Source: Lewinellaceae bacterium
GTDB taxonomy: Bacteria; Bacteroidota; Bacteroidia; Chitinophagales; Saprospiraceae
Direction of reading: 5' to 3'
Length of the DNA: 41,772 nt
NCBI GenBank assembly: GCA_016711435.1
Contig: JADJSY010000051.1
Coordinates: 1-41,772, forward strand
Of this stretch, positions 7,639 to 16,490 are shown piece by piece (the first letter of the stretch is position 1; every line of letters starts with the position of its first letter). The notes under the pieces were generated by a model that worked only from the letters and a program-made list of their open reading frames with translations, did not search any database and was not told where the DNA came from. Made by a program: the position numbers and the translations under genes.

Positions 7639-9603
7639 ATGTACGACATATTACAGCTCAACGATAAGCTGGTAACTGAACTCAGAGAAATTGCCCAGAA
7701 ACTGGGTATCAAAGGCGCAGCCAAAATCGCCAAGCAAGACCTGATTTACAAAATCCTTGATGAACAGGCATTTATAGATAAAAAATCGGCCAATAAAGAT
7801 GTGCCTGTTGTGGATGAACCTAATCCGCAAACTGGCCGTCGTCCCCGCAAAGTAGTCAAAATGATGGGAGACGACAATATCGAAAAATCGGTCGAAGAAG
7901 AGCCCCGACCGGTGGAAAAAGCGCCGCCTCCGCCCGTTCCACGCCCTCGGCAGGAGCCGCGTGCGCCCCGCCCCGATGCGCGCCGCACGGGACAAACGCC
8001 TGCGGTACCGCGTCCTCCCCAGGAACCGCGCCGGGATGCCATCCCGCCGGTTCGTGAACAACGCCCGCCGGTAGAACCCAACCGCGACAATGCCAACCAG
8101 CAGCCTCCCCGCGAACAACGTCCGCAACAGCCCCAGGGCCAGCGCCGCGAAGGTCAGCCGGGCCGCGAACGCTGGAATCCCGATCTGCGCCGTGATGACC
8201 GCAATCGCCGCGACCGCTGGGAAGGCCGCAACCGCGACCGCAATCGCGACCAACGCCCCGGAAATCCGGCCTTGGTCGACCCGGAAGCAACCCGCCTGAA
8301 CAACCTCGAAGAAGAAGAGTTTGTAGCGCAAAACGGCGGCGAAGAAGAGGACGAAGAAGTACTCGTCCAGCGCCGCCAAAACCCCGCGCCCTTGCAGGAA
8401 ACCCGCCCGGATGCCGACGCGTCTTTTGCCGATTCGGCTGAAGTCATGCCGGTCATGCCGAAAGAAAAGTTCGATGTGGAACTCGACGGCGTAGTAGAAG
8501 GCCTCGGAACGCTCGAAATGATGCCCGACGGATACGGATTTCTCCGCTCGCCGGACTATAACTATCAAACCAGTCCCGACGATATTTATGTGTCTCCTTC
8601 CCAGATCAAATTATTCGGTCTGAAAACGGGCGACACGGTGCGCGGCGCTATTCGCCCGCCCAAAGAAGGCGAGAAGTATTTCGCCCTGTTGAAAGTGGCC
8701 AAAATCAACGGCCTTGACCCGAAAGACGTGCGCGACCGCGTACCGTTCGATTACCTGACGCCGCTGTTCCCGACTTCCAAATTCAACCTGCTGACCAGTC
8801 CGACAGGCCGCGATTTTGGCAACCGGATCATCGAATTATTTACGCCGTTGGGCAAAGGACAACGCGGACTGATCGTTGCGCAACCCAAAACGGGTAAAAC
8901 GTTCCTGCTGAAAGATATCGCCAACGCCATTACCAAAAACCACCCGGAATGCTACGTGATCGTTCTACTGATCGATGAGCGCCCCGAGGAGGTGACTGAT
9001 ATGCGCCGCAGCGTGAAAGCCGAAGTGGTGGCGTCTACTTTTGATGAAACCGCCGACAACCACGCCCGCTTAGCCAATATCGTACTGGAAAAAGCAAAAC
9101 GGATGGTCGAATGCGGCCACCACGTGGTGATCCTGCTCGACTCCATCACCCGTATGGCGCGTGCCTACAACACCGTCGCGCCGGCTTCCGGCAAAGTACT
9201 CTCCGGTGGTGTGGAAGCAACGGCCCTGCAAAAACCGAAAAAGTTCTTCGGTGCGGCCCGTGCTATTGAAAACGGCGGCTCGCTCACCATCCTGGCAACG
9301 GCCCTGATCGATACCGGCTCCAAAATGGACCAGGTCATCTTTGAAGAATTCAAAGGTACCGGCAACATGGAACTGCAACTCGACCGCAACTTAGCCAACC
9401 GCCGGATGTACCCATCCATCGACCTGACCAAATCGAGCACCCGTCGCGAAGACCTGCTGCTGGACAAGGATACCCTGTCACGTATGTTTATCCTGCGCAA
9501 CCACCTGGCCGATATGAAGCCGGAAGAAGCCATGGAATTCATGAAAAAACACATGATGCACTCCAGCAGCAACGAGGAGTTTCTGGAATCGATGAACAGA
9601 TAA
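7639..9603 (+). CDS. rho: Transcription termination factor Rho with disordered insert
   Basis: A 654-residue Rho, about 230 residues longer than E. coli Rho. Order: an N-terminal Rho/SAP-like helical domain (1-45, LVTELREIAQKLGIKGAAKI), a low-complexity Arg/Pro/Asp/Gln/Asn region (about 65-265, with RDRNRDQRPGN-type runs), the cold-shock-like RNA-binding domain (about 285-350, GVVEGLGTLEMMPDGYGFLR), and the hexameric ATPase. Walker A is QPKTGKT at 415-421, followed by VIVLLIDERPEEVTDM and VVILLDSITRMARAYN; the Q/R-loop region is LSGGVEA. Rho terminates untranslated transcripts using ATP. The insert type is known from Bacteroides thetaiotaomicron, where it promotes phase separation. Expressed from its own promoter with a long leader. 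Confidence 0.97.
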   Translation: MYDILQLNDKLVTELREIAQKLGIKGAAKIAKQDLIYKILDEQAFIDKKSANKDVPVVDEPNPQTGRRPRKVVKMMGDDNIEKSVEEEPRPVEKAPPPPVPRPRQEPRAPRPDARRTGQTPAVPRPPQEPRRDAIPPVREQRPPVEPNRDNANQQPPREQRPQQPQGQRREGQPGRERWNPDLRRDDRNRRDRWEGRNRDRNRDQRPGNPALVDPEATRLNNLEEEEFVAQNGGEEEDEEVLVQRRQNPAPLQETRPDADASFADSAEVMPVMPKEKFDVELDGVVEGLGTLEMMPDGYGFLRSPDYNYQTSPDDIYVSPSQIKLFGLKTGDTVRGAIRPPKEGEKYFALLKVAKINGLDPKDVRDRVPFDYLTPLFPTSKFNLLTSPTGRDFGNRIIELFTPLGKGQRGLIVAQPKTGKTFLLKDIANAITKNHPECYVIVLLIDERPEEVTDMRRSVKAEVVASTFDETADNHARLANIVLEKAKRMVECGHHVVILLDSITRMARAYNTVAPASGKVLSGGVEATALQKPKKFFGAARAIENGGSLTILATALIDTGSKMDQVIFEEFKGTGNMELQLDRNLANRRMYPSIDLTKSSTRREDLLLDKDTLSRMFILRNHLADMKPEEAMEFMKKHMMHSSSNEEFLESMNR

Positions 9604-9656
9604 TTTCAGGAATGAGGGATGAGGAATGAGGGATGCCGAGCGTGACTACCAGGGAT

Positions 9657-9728
9657 GAGGATTGAGGGATGAGGGATGCCGAGCGTGATGCCCGACGTTA
9701 CGCTCAGCATTCCTCATCCTCATTCCTC
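9657..9728. repeat. Inverted repeat of GAGGGATGAGGAAT words
   Basis: Left arm 9657-9690 pairs imperfectly with 9696-9728 across a 5-base loop. The words GAGGGAT, GAGGAAT and GCCGAGCGTGA also occur as direct repeats from 9608. It fills the space between the convergent rho and MOSC genes, and the MOSC stop codon (9720-9722) lies inside the right arm. Confidence 0.65.
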
Positions 9729-10523
9729 TTTAAACTCTCCCACGCGCACCACACCCACCTCTCCCGTCAGGATCACATTTTGCCCGAATAAAATTTTCTT
9801 GTTGAAACTCCGGTAAGTCGCCAGCGTTTTAATCGGCTCGGCTTTGCTGATGGCAGTTTCCTGGTCGATGGTAGGGATGGCGCAACGCGCACAGCGCTTC
9901 ACACCCCGGAAAGCGATGCTGCCAATCTGAAAATCGGACCACTCGTCTTCTTCGTGCGGCGTACCTCCTGTAAACACAAAATTGGGCCGAAAACGATTCA
10001 TAGGCAGCGGCTCGGGTAGTTGTCGATTCAGTTCGTCGAGCGTGGCCTGCCCGATAATCAGGTAAGGAAATCCATCGGCAAAACTGACGTGCTGGCCTTC
10101 GGGCGCGTAGTGTGGATCGGCGTCTCTGCACGTCGAATCCGGCATGTAAACCAATTGCACTTTTTGTTTCAATTGTATTGAAAACCAATCGTTTATATCT
10201 GGCGGTAACACTTGAGCGATGCAGGTGTCATCCCATATAGTGGCCATGATTTCAGGTAAACTGCCCACAGGAAATTGAAGCGGAATACGAATGTGTTCCG
10301 CCGGGGTCTTTTTCCGGAAAACACGCAGGTGTGCATCTTCTATGGCTGTGCCAAGCAGCGCCATCCCCGGTATTTCGCGTTGTGACATAAAACGACCTGT
10401 TTCGTCTATCAGCATCCAGCGGCGGTCGTATTGCAATCCGCGCGGCTGGGCCGTTGCTTCTGTGAGGGCAATGCCGCCCATTGATTTAATCGGGTAAATC
10501 CAGAGTTCGGAAAGTATTAGCAT
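9720..10523 (-). CDS. MOSC domain-containing protein (YcbX-like)
   Basis: About 267 residues. The N-terminal beta-barrel domain is seen in LSELWIYPIKSMGGIALTEA and RGLQYDRRWMLIDETGRFMSQRE. The MOSC domain follows, with MNRFRPNFVFTG and the cysteine-containing GVKRCARCAIPTIDQET near residue 210; this cysteine region binds the molybdenum cofactor in related amidoxime-reducing and sulfurase proteins. It probably acts with molybdopterin in the cytoplasm on N-hydroxylated or sulfur-containing substrates; the substrate is not predictable. The ATG at 10523 is preferred over a TTG two codons upstream, since a perfect hairpin begins directly before the ATG. No ferredoxin domain is fused at the C-terminus. 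Confidence 0.85.
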   Translation of the reverse strand: MLILSELWIYPIKSMGGIALTEATAQPRGLQYDRRWMLIDETGRFMSQREIPGMALLGTAIEDAHLRVFRKKTPAEHIRIPLQFPVGSLPEIMATIWDDTCIAQVLPPDINDWFSIQLKQKVQLVYMPDSTCRDADPHYAPEGQHVSFADGFPYLIIGQATLDELNRQLPEPLPMNRFRPNFVFTGGTPHEEDEWSDFQIGSIAFRGVKRCARCAIPTIDQETAISKAEPIKTLATYRSFNKKILFGQNVILTGEVGVVRVGEFKEE

Positions 10524-10548
10524 CCGCAAATTTTTGTGAAATTTGCGG
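10524..10548. promoter_or_regulatory. Perfect hairpin directly before the MOSC start
   Basis: CCGCAAATTT (10524-10533) and AAATTTGCGG (10539-10548) are perfect 10-bp reverse complements around five bases, touching the ATG of the MOSC gene. It could be an operator palindrome or a structure over the ribosome entry site. Nothing else in the gap has this form. Confidence 0.45.
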
Positions 10549-10630
10549 GATTATTATGCAATGGCAGTTATTTGATATTCAATGGAACGGATAAAAAGGA
10601 TGAGACACGGATTTTTAAGATATTTTTCAG

Positions 10631-10770
10631 TGCGGGGTCGTAAGACCCGCGCACGGCGGTAACCTTTGGCTCAGAAATTTGTGATGACCAGTGGCTTTTT
10701 GTAGGTCGCTAAGAGGGTCTTACGACCTCGCACAATCGTTACTGCCGTGCGAGGGTCTTACGACCCCGCA
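10631..10770. repeat. Inverted repeat with GGTCGTAAGACC words
   Basis: Arms 10631-10663 and 10738-10770 (33 bp each) match except for an inserted/deleted base and one substitution. A third related stretch, about 10701-10732 (GTAGGTCGCTAAGAGGGTC...), lies inside the loop. It sits in the 514-bp divergent gap between the MOSC and SprF-like genes; the rest of that gap holds a GGAT-word stretch at about 10583-10616 and the promoter box at 10801, but no ORF. Confidence 0.8.
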
Positions 10771-10800
10771 CACTTCAGTTAGTTAATATTATCAAAAAAA

Positions 10801-10808
10801 TATCTTTG
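10801..10808 (+). promoter_or_regulatory. -7 box TATCTTTG upstream of the SprF-like gene
   Basis: TATCTTTG matches TAnnTTTG. It lies about 230 nt upstream of the SprF-like ATG and just after the inverted repeat ending at 10770. No clear -33 TTG. A moderately supported promoter for the SprF/PorE-like pair. Confidence 0.35.
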
Positions 10809-11037
10809 ATGGCGAACGGATGCGCATTTGGCACACTTATTTCACTGTCAGTGATGCCCAACGCACAGTTGTTTTGAATAAAAATCAATACAATAGAGGT
10901 CTCTAAGCATCTGAACGTCGCAAACCCTCGTATAATACATGGACGATCATGCCTGTTGCCTTTTGCAATTTTACCCTTTAAAATAATCCCTCCCGCTGCC
11001 GGTTTCCGTTCACCTATCTCAAGAAACGCGGTTTAAC

Positions 11038-12036
11038 ATGCAAAAAATAGTACTGTTGATAATCCTTTCCGGGTTTTGTCGCCCGGTTTTTTTGTCGGGG
11101 CAGCAAGATCCCATGCTGACCCAGTTTTCGTTTAACAGCCTGATTTTCAACCCGGCTTGTGCGGGTATCAACGACCACCTTGCGTTGTCGCTCACGCACC
11201 GGCAACAGTGGCTGGGCATCGACGGCGCTCCCGTTACCCAGGCACTGAGTGCGCATTCGCCGCTCTCTAATGGCCGGCTCGCACTGGGCGGCAGTATGGT
11301 ACGCGATATAATTGGGCCGGTCAGCACGTTCGACCTGTCGACAGCGTATGCCTATCGTTTTCAAATTGGCAATGACATGGTCCTCTCTGCCGGATTGCAG
11401 GCTGGTGTTGCCAACTGGCATGGCGACTGGTTTGACATTATTCTGGAGGATGGCGTCGATGAAGTATTTCAGAACAACCAGACCCGCTGGTTGCCGAATT
11501 TTGGAGCAGGGCTGTTTTTGTACAACGACCGGTTTTATGCCGGTTTTAGTTGCCCGAAGCTGTTGGAACATGATTTGCGCCGGACCGCCGCCGGAGATTA
11601 TTCGTTTTATGCCAAAACATACAGGCATTATTACACGACGGTCGGGATGACCCTGGCTTTGGACGACGATGAACGGATTTTGCTGAAACCTGCGTTATTG
11701 TTGAAAAGTACAGGCTGGTTTAGCGCATTTCGAAGCGATGCAACTTTTCAAAAAATAGGTTCGCCAACTGAATTGGATCTGGATTGTTCTGTTTTTTTCA
11801 ACAATACCCTGCGTCTGGGCGCGTCCTGGCGTACCGCAGTCGAAATGAAACGTTCTTCCGCTGCTTCTGCCAATGTATGGGGCGCTTACTACCTGCTGAA
11901 TGGCCTGCGTTTCGGCGCGTCTTACGATCTTACGGTGAGCCGGCTCCGTCAGGCCGCAAGCAATTCTGTGGAAATCATGGTGGGTTACGAATTCGATATT
12001 AAAGTTAAAAAGGTATCCTCACCGCGCTATTTTTGA
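11038..12036 (+). CDS. PorP/SprF family type IX secretion membrane protein
   Basis: A 332-residue outer-membrane barrel. The signal peptide is MQKIVLLIILSGFCRPVFLSG, and the mature start QQDPMLTQFSFNSLIFNPACAGI is diagnostic of the PorP/SprF family. Barrel strands follow (LALGGSMVRDIIGPVSTFDLS, LNGLRFGASYDLTVSRL, IMVGYEFDI). In P. gingivalis and F. johnsoniae such proteins link T9SS surface processes to PorE-like OmpA proteins, or help attach SprB-type adhesins. Here the next same-strand gene is a PorE-like OmpA protein, 160 bp downstream across an inverted repeat, which fits a functional pair. Paralogues are usually numerous, so this need not be the core PorP. Confidence 0.88.
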   Translation: MQKIVLLIILSGFCRPVFLSGQQDPMLTQFSFNSLIFNPACAGINDHLALSLTHRQQWLGIDGAPVTQALSAHSPLSNGRLALGGSMVRDIIGPVSTFDLSTAYAYRFQIGNDMVLSAGLQAGVANWHGDWFDIILEDGVDEVFQNNQTRWLPNFGAGLFLYNDRFYAGFSCPKLLEHDLRRTAAGDYSFYAKTYRHYYTTVGMTLALDDDERILLKPALLLKSTGWFSAFRSDATFQKIGSPTELDLDCSVFFNNTLRLGASWRTAVEMKRSSAASANVWGAYYLLNGLRFGASYDLTVSRLRQAASNSVEIMVGYEFDIKVKKVSSPRYF

Positions 12037-12048
12037 GCATGATAAATG

Positions 12049-12185
12049 AGTTTGATGGTTTGAAGGAGGTTTGAGGTTTGAAGGTTTGATGGTTTGAGGT
12101 GGTAACTAAAGCCGAATTACCACCTCAAACCCCATCAAACCTCAAACCATCAAACCTGCTCAAACCATCAAACTATCAAACCATC
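12049..12185. repeat. Inverted repeat of GGTTTGATGGTTTGAG words
   Basis: A long imperfect stem. The innermost 15 bp GGTTTGAGGTGGTAA (12091-12105) pair perfectly with 12117-12131 around an 11-base loop. Outward, both arms are chains of GGTTTGA(T/G) words of differing copy number. It begins about 12 bp past the SprF-like stop and ends 11 bp before the next ATG. Confidence 0.75.
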
Positions 12186-12196
12186 CATCCAACGGC

Positions 12197-14587
12197 ATGA
12201 AATTACGCTTGCTTTTTTTGTTGTTTTTATTTCCGGTTTTCGCCTGGTCGCAGTCGAGGCTGACGCGTGCCAACAATGCATTGCGCGAATTGGACTACAT
12301 GACGGCCATTGTTTTATACCAGCAGATTTTAGAGAAAGAGGACAGCCCGGAGGCGATGGTCAACCTGGCCGAATGTTATCGGAAAATCAACGATCCTGAA
12401 AATGCCGAACGCTGGTACGCGCAAGTAGTGCAGCTGCCGCAGGCCAAAGCCATTCACCGCCTGTACTATGGCATGATGCTGCAAACCAATGGTAAATGCG
12501 ATCAGGCAAAAACCTGGTTTGCCATGTATTTGCAGGAAAACCCCGACGATGCCAGGGCGCAGTTTCTGGCCAAATCCTGTGACCGCCAATCAGAACTGCT
12601 CCTGAAAGGCAAAGATATTTATACCGTCCAAAACCTGCCTTTTAATTCCAACCTCGATGATTTTAGCCCTGCGGTGGTGGGCAATACCATGATATTTGCC
12701 AGCGACCGGGACATGGGAACAGTCATTAAACGCACCAGTTTGTGGACAGGAAATCCATTTTCCGAGCTGTATCGTGTTCGTTTTTCGCAAAACGGATCGC
12801 AACCCGGCGATTTTCAATACGTGCGACCTGAAAAATATTCCAACACCTTGAGCACCCGTTTTCACGAAGCGGCCGTGGCGGTATCTGCCGATGAAAAAAC
12901 CATATATTTTACCCGAAACAGTTTTGCCGATGGTAAAACAAGCCGCAGCGAAGACGGCCTGGTGAAACTAAAAATATTTTCCGGCAGCTGGAACGAGGCT
13001 TCAGGCGACTGGAAAGATGTGCAGAGTTTGCCCTTCAATTCGGACGAATACCACGTAGCGCACCCGTCGCTGAGTGCCGACGGGCAGCAACTTTATTTTT
13101 CGAGCAATATGCAGGGTGGCTACGGCGGCATGGATTTGTATGTCAGCCAGTTGAACAACGGCCAATGGACGGCGCCCGTCAACCTCGGCCCGGTTGTCAA
13201 TACGGAAGGCAATGAGATATTTCCTTTTATGACGACCAATAACCGCCTTTATTTTGCTTCCAATGGGCATTTAGGACTGGGCGGACTCGATATTTTTTAC
13301 GCCACGCCGCAGCAGGATATGGGCGTCTGGAACCTGCCCGTCAACCTGGGCGCACCGGTCAATTCTACCCACGATGATTTTGCCATTACATTCGGGAAAG
13401 ATCTTTCCTGGGGCTTTTTTACCTCCGACCGCAGCGGCGGGGTAGGGCGCGACGACATTTACGGATTTCAAAAAACGGCTGCCCCCGTGGAAGTACTGGT
13501 ATTGGACAGCCAGACAAGGCAGCCCCTGAGCGGGGTCGTTGTAACCCAATTGCAAACGGGCCTGACCATGAGCACAGGTGCAGACGGTAAAATTGCTTTT
13601 GATATGCGTCCGGCGGAATGCGCCGATTTTACGACAAACAAAAAAGGCTACGACAATACCCAGATCAACGGCTGCTCCGGCGCCTCGACGGATCAGGCTG
13701 TACTGATTGAAATAAGCATTCAAAAACAGACCAATTACACCTTACAGGGCATTGTATTCGACATGGCCGACGGCCTGCCGGCGGAAGGCGCGCGGGTGAA
13801 TCTCATAAATGATTGTGGAAAACTGCCTCCGGCTTCCATCGTTACCGGTACTGACGGGCGGTATAAATTCAAACTCGACCGGGCTTGCTGTTATAAGGTG
13901 AAGGCCGAAATGCAGGGTTATATCATGGCCTCTGCCGAAGGTTTTTGTACCAAAGGGCTGTCATCTGATAAAGTGACCCTGAAAGCCAACCTGAGCCTGC
14001 AACCTTACCGCGATGCCGAAGGGTTTATCGTGGATCAGGCGCAGGCCGTGGCGCCGACCGTGGCAACAGGGCCGAGATTCAATGACATTTCAGGTTTATA
14101 TGAAAACCCCGACGGAAGCCTTGCGACCTTTAGCCTGGGAAACGGCCTGGAAGTCCAGAACGGTGTGTTGCTGGCAGACGGCGTACCGAATGCACCCGAT
14201 CATACGGCCTGGAAACGGGGTTCGGAAGGGTTTTTAGTCAATTTATACTACGATTTTAAGGAGGAGAATTTCAGGGAGGAATCCTTGCCCGATCTCAAAA
14301 AACTGCTTCGCACCTTACAGGAGAACCTGGAAATTCATATCGAAATTGCCTCCCATACCGATGCGCGGGGCGGCGCCGAATTCAACCTGGAATTTTCCCA
14401 GCGCCGGGCCGACAGGGTAGTGCAGTGGCTCATTGAACAGGGGGTTGCCCGCGAACGCCTCGTCGCGCGGGGTTATGGGGAGTCGAAACCGATCAATAAC
14501 TGTAGCGACGACGTTCCCTGTTCCGAGGCGGAACACCAACTGAACCGGCGAACCGAGTTTCGGATTATCGGACAGGATGGGAAGTAG
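12197..14587 (+). CDS. OmpA family protein with TPR, PD40 propeller and CRD (PorE-like)
   Basis: A 796-residue envelope protein. The signal peptide is MKLRLLFLLFLFPVFAWSQS. TPR helices cover about 25-135. PD40/WD40-like propeller blades cover about 150-420 (HPSLSADGQQLYFSSNMQGGYG, LYFASNGHLGLGGLDIFYA). Carboxypeptidase-regulatory-like folds lie at about 430-500 and 515-590, and a C-terminal OmpA domain at about 680-790 (IEIASHTDARGGAEFNLEFS, LVARGYGESKPINNC) binds peptidoglycan. This domain order is that of PorE of the T9SS. Together with the SprF-like barrel it would tether outer-membrane machinery to the cell wall. Many Bacteroidota have several paralogues, so the exact T9SS role is inferred. 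Confidence 0.9.
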   Translation: MKLRLLFLLFLFPVFAWSQSRLTRANNALRELDYMTAIVLYQQILEKEDSPEAMVNLAECYRKINDPENAERWYAQVVQLPQAKAIHRLYYGMMLQTNGKCDQAKTWFAMYLQENPDDARAQFLAKSCDRQSELLLKGKDIYTVQNLPFNSNLDDFSPAVVGNTMIFASDRDMGTVIKRTSLWTGNPFSELYRVRFSQNGSQPGDFQYVRPEKYSNTLSTRFHEAAVAVSADEKTIYFTRNSFADGKTSRSEDGLVKLKIFSGSWNEASGDWKDVQSLPFNSDEYHVAHPSLSADGQQLYFSSNMQGGYGGMDLYVSQLNNGQWTAPVNLGPVVNTEGNEIFPFMTTNNRLYFASNGHLGLGGLDIFYATPQQDMGVWNLPVNLGAPVNSTHDDFAITFGKDLSWGFFTSDRSGGVGRDDIYGFQKTAAPVEVLVLDSQTRQPLSGVVVTQLQTGLTMSTGADGKIAFDMRPAECADFTTNKKGYDNTQINGCSGASTDQAVLIEISIQKQTNYTLQGIVFDMADGLPAEGARVNLINDCGKLPPASIVTGTDGRYKFKLDRACCYKVKAEMQGYIMASAEGFCTKGLSSDKVTLKANLSLQPYRDAEGFIVDQAQAVAPTVATGPRFNDISGLYENPDGSLATFSLGNGLEVQNGVLLADGVPNAPDHTAWKRGSEGFLVNLYYDFKEENFREESLPDLKKLLRTLQENLEIHIEIASHTDARGGAEFNLEFSQRRADRVVQWLIEQGVARERLVARGYGESKPINNCSDDVPCSEAEHQLNRRTEFRIIGQDGK

Positions 14588-14635
14588 AAAATAATTTTTC
14601 AGCGGTTTTGGCAGGGTGTTTCGGCAAACTTATCC

Positions 14636-14643
14636 CATCTTTG
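14636..14643 (+). promoter_or_regulatory. -7-like box CATCTTTG before the E2 gene
   Basis: CATCTTTG followed by C differs from TAnnTTTG at one base and lies 40 nt before the E2 ATG. A TTG at 14608-14610 is 25 nt upstream, longer than usual. A weak candidate, supported by position only. Confidence 0.3.
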
Positions 14644-14682
14644 CCTCCCTCTCATAATAGCAGAACAATAAAAGATCAGCGA

Positions 14683-16290
14683 ATGGCTTACGATTATAAA
14701 CTTCCTTCACTGGGCGATGGCGTGACCGGTAAAGTAACCGCAATCCTTGTCAAACCCGGCGATAAAGTGGCAAAAGATCAGATTGTACTGGTCATTGGCA
14801 CGGACAAGGTAGATGCTGAAATGCCAATAGACCAGGAAGGTATCGTGTCCGAAATTTTAGTAAAAAAAGGAGACGAAGTGGCGGAAGGCACTGCTGTCAT
14901 TCGGCTCGAAACAAGTTCTGCTGCCGCTGCCCCACAGGCCGCCCCTGCCGCTCCTGCTCCGGAGGCTGCGCCTGTTCCGGCCGCCCCTGCCAATACACAG
15001 CAACCCGTTTCTATGGCATCCTACGAATTCAAAATACCTTCGCTTGGAGAAGGGGTAACCGGTAAAGTGACCGAAATCATGGTCAAACCCGGCGATAAAG
15101 TGACAAAAGACCAGATCGTTATGGTTGTTGGTACCGACAAGGTCGATGCCGAAATCCCCGTCGATGCCGATGGTGTGATTGAGGAAATCCTCGTAAAAAA
15201 AGGCGACGATGTGAAAGAAGGTACCGTGGTGCTCAAAATGAAAAGTGACAGCGCCGCCGCTTCCACATCGTCTCCACCTGCCGCCGCACCCGCCGCACCC
15301 GCCGTGGCTGCTGCGCCGACTCCTGCTGCCCCCGCCGCCCCTTCCGCACAACCCGCTCCCGCTGCTACGCAACAGGCGGCTGCAGGTATTCGTATATCGC
15401 CACTGGCCCGCAAACGCGCCAAGGAACTGGGCATCAACCTGTCCGATGTGCGTCCTGCAGAAGGCGCCAGCCGCATTTCCTATAAAGATGTGGTAGACTT
15501 TGTAAAGAAAAAAATTGATACCGGCGGTGGAAGCGCCGTGGCAGCAGGCGGTTTAAAAAGAAAACCGCTGCCTGATTTCTCCAAATTCGGAGAAACCGAA
15601 CGCAAGGCACAGAACAATGTCGGCATCAAAACGGCGGAAGCGATGTCCTATTCCACCAGCACCATTCCGCAGGCCTGGATTTCGGAAAAAGCCGACATCA
15701 CGAAAGTGGAAGCATTGCGCCAGCAATACAAAGAACAGGTGAAGGCCGCCGGCGGCGGACTGACCATGACGGCCATCCTGACCAAAGCCGTAGCGCATGT
15801 CCTGCGCAAAATGCCGCAGTTCAACGCCAGCCTCGATGTGGAAACCAATGAGGTAATCTATAAAAAATACATCAACATGGGCATTGCGGTGGATACGCCG
15901 AACGGCCTCTATGTACCCAATATCAAAAACGCCGATCAAAAAGGACTGACCCAAATTTCGATTGAACTGAGCGAAGTGGGCGCGCGCACCAAAGCGGGAA
16001 AAATCACGCTGAACGACATCACCGGCGGCACCTTTACCATCTCGAATATCGGCGGTATCGGCGGCACCAATATGTTCTCCATCGTCAACTGGCCTGAAGT
16101 TGCCATTCTCAGCATCGTTGCGGCACAAATGGAACCCGTCTGGAATGAAGCAACCAAAACCTTTGAACCGCGCCTGATGATGCCGATGACTATCGGCTGG
16201 GATCACCGCGTGATCAACGGCGGAGATGCGGCCCGTTTCCTGGTAGAAGTGAAAAAAATGCTGGAAGAGCCGTTTTTGAGCTGGATGTAA
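14683..16290 (+). CDS. 2-oxoacid dehydrogenase E2 (dihydrolipoyl acyltransferase), two lipoyl domains
   Basis: A 535-residue E2 core of a pyruvate- or branched-chain-type dehydrogenase complex. Two tandem lipoyl domains each have the modified lysine in GTDKVDAE (Lys42 and Lys153); the second opens with its own MASYEFKIPSLGEG, suggesting internal duplication. Ala/Pro-rich linkers follow each. An E1/E3-binding domain (RISPLARKRAKELGINLSDV) covers about 265-300 and the catalytic domain about 320-535. The active-site motif reads DHRVINGGDAA: the His (about 508) is present, but the usual Asp of HRVxDG is Asn. Start 14683 fits the lipoyl domain; an upstream in-frame start at 14608 lies before the likely promoter. 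E1 and E3 genes are not in the window, so the substrate is undecided. Confidence 0.93.
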   Translation: MAYDYKLPSLGDGVTGKVTAILVKPGDKVAKDQIVLVIGTDKVDAEMPIDQEGIVSEILVKKGDEVAEGTAVIRLETSSAAAAPQAAPAAPAPEAAPVPAAPANTQQPVSMASYEFKIPSLGEGVTGKVTEIMVKPGDKVTKDQIVMVVGTDKVDAEIPVDADGVIEEILVKKGDDVKEGTVVLKMKSDSAAASTSSPPAAAPAAPAVAAAPTPAAPAAPSAQPAPAATQQAAAGIRISPLARKRAKELGINLSDVRPAEGASRISYKDVVDFVKKKIDTGGGSAVAAGGLKRKPLPDFSKFGETERKAQNNVGIKTAEAMSYSTSTIPQAWISEKADITKVEALRQQYKEQVKAAGGGLTMTAILTKAVAHVLRKMPQFNASLDVETNEVIYKKYINMGIAVDTPNGLYVPNIKNADQKGLTQISIELSEVGARTKAGKITLNDITGGTFTISNIGGIGGTNMFSIVNWPEVAILSIVAAQMEPVWNEATKTFEPRLMMPMTIGWDHRVINGGDAARFLVEVKKMLEEPFLSWM

Positions 16291-16490
16291 TAGAAAGGGC
16301 AAAGAGCGGGAAATGGGGATCGCCTGTTTCGGTAAAATCGGAGCGGGCGGTTTTTTCAAAAAAACACCAGACGCTCACGTTCATAATAAAAACGGAAAAT
16401 TTGTATTTCAAAGTAATTTGCACATAGATAAATCTTCTTCTTTTTCCGCTGATTTTCTTGATCAAAACATCTACCACCAAAACACGCACA

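Noticed and set aside
7651..8568. 305-codon antisense ORF opposite rho
   Set aside because: It is a shadow of the Arg/Pro-rich, GC-rich insert; no recognisable domain and rho is certain.
12049..12185. Possible CRISPR array (regular short words)
   Set aside because: Words are 7-10 bp, degenerate and arranged as inverted arms; no repeats of 25-40 bp with unique spacers and no cas genes.
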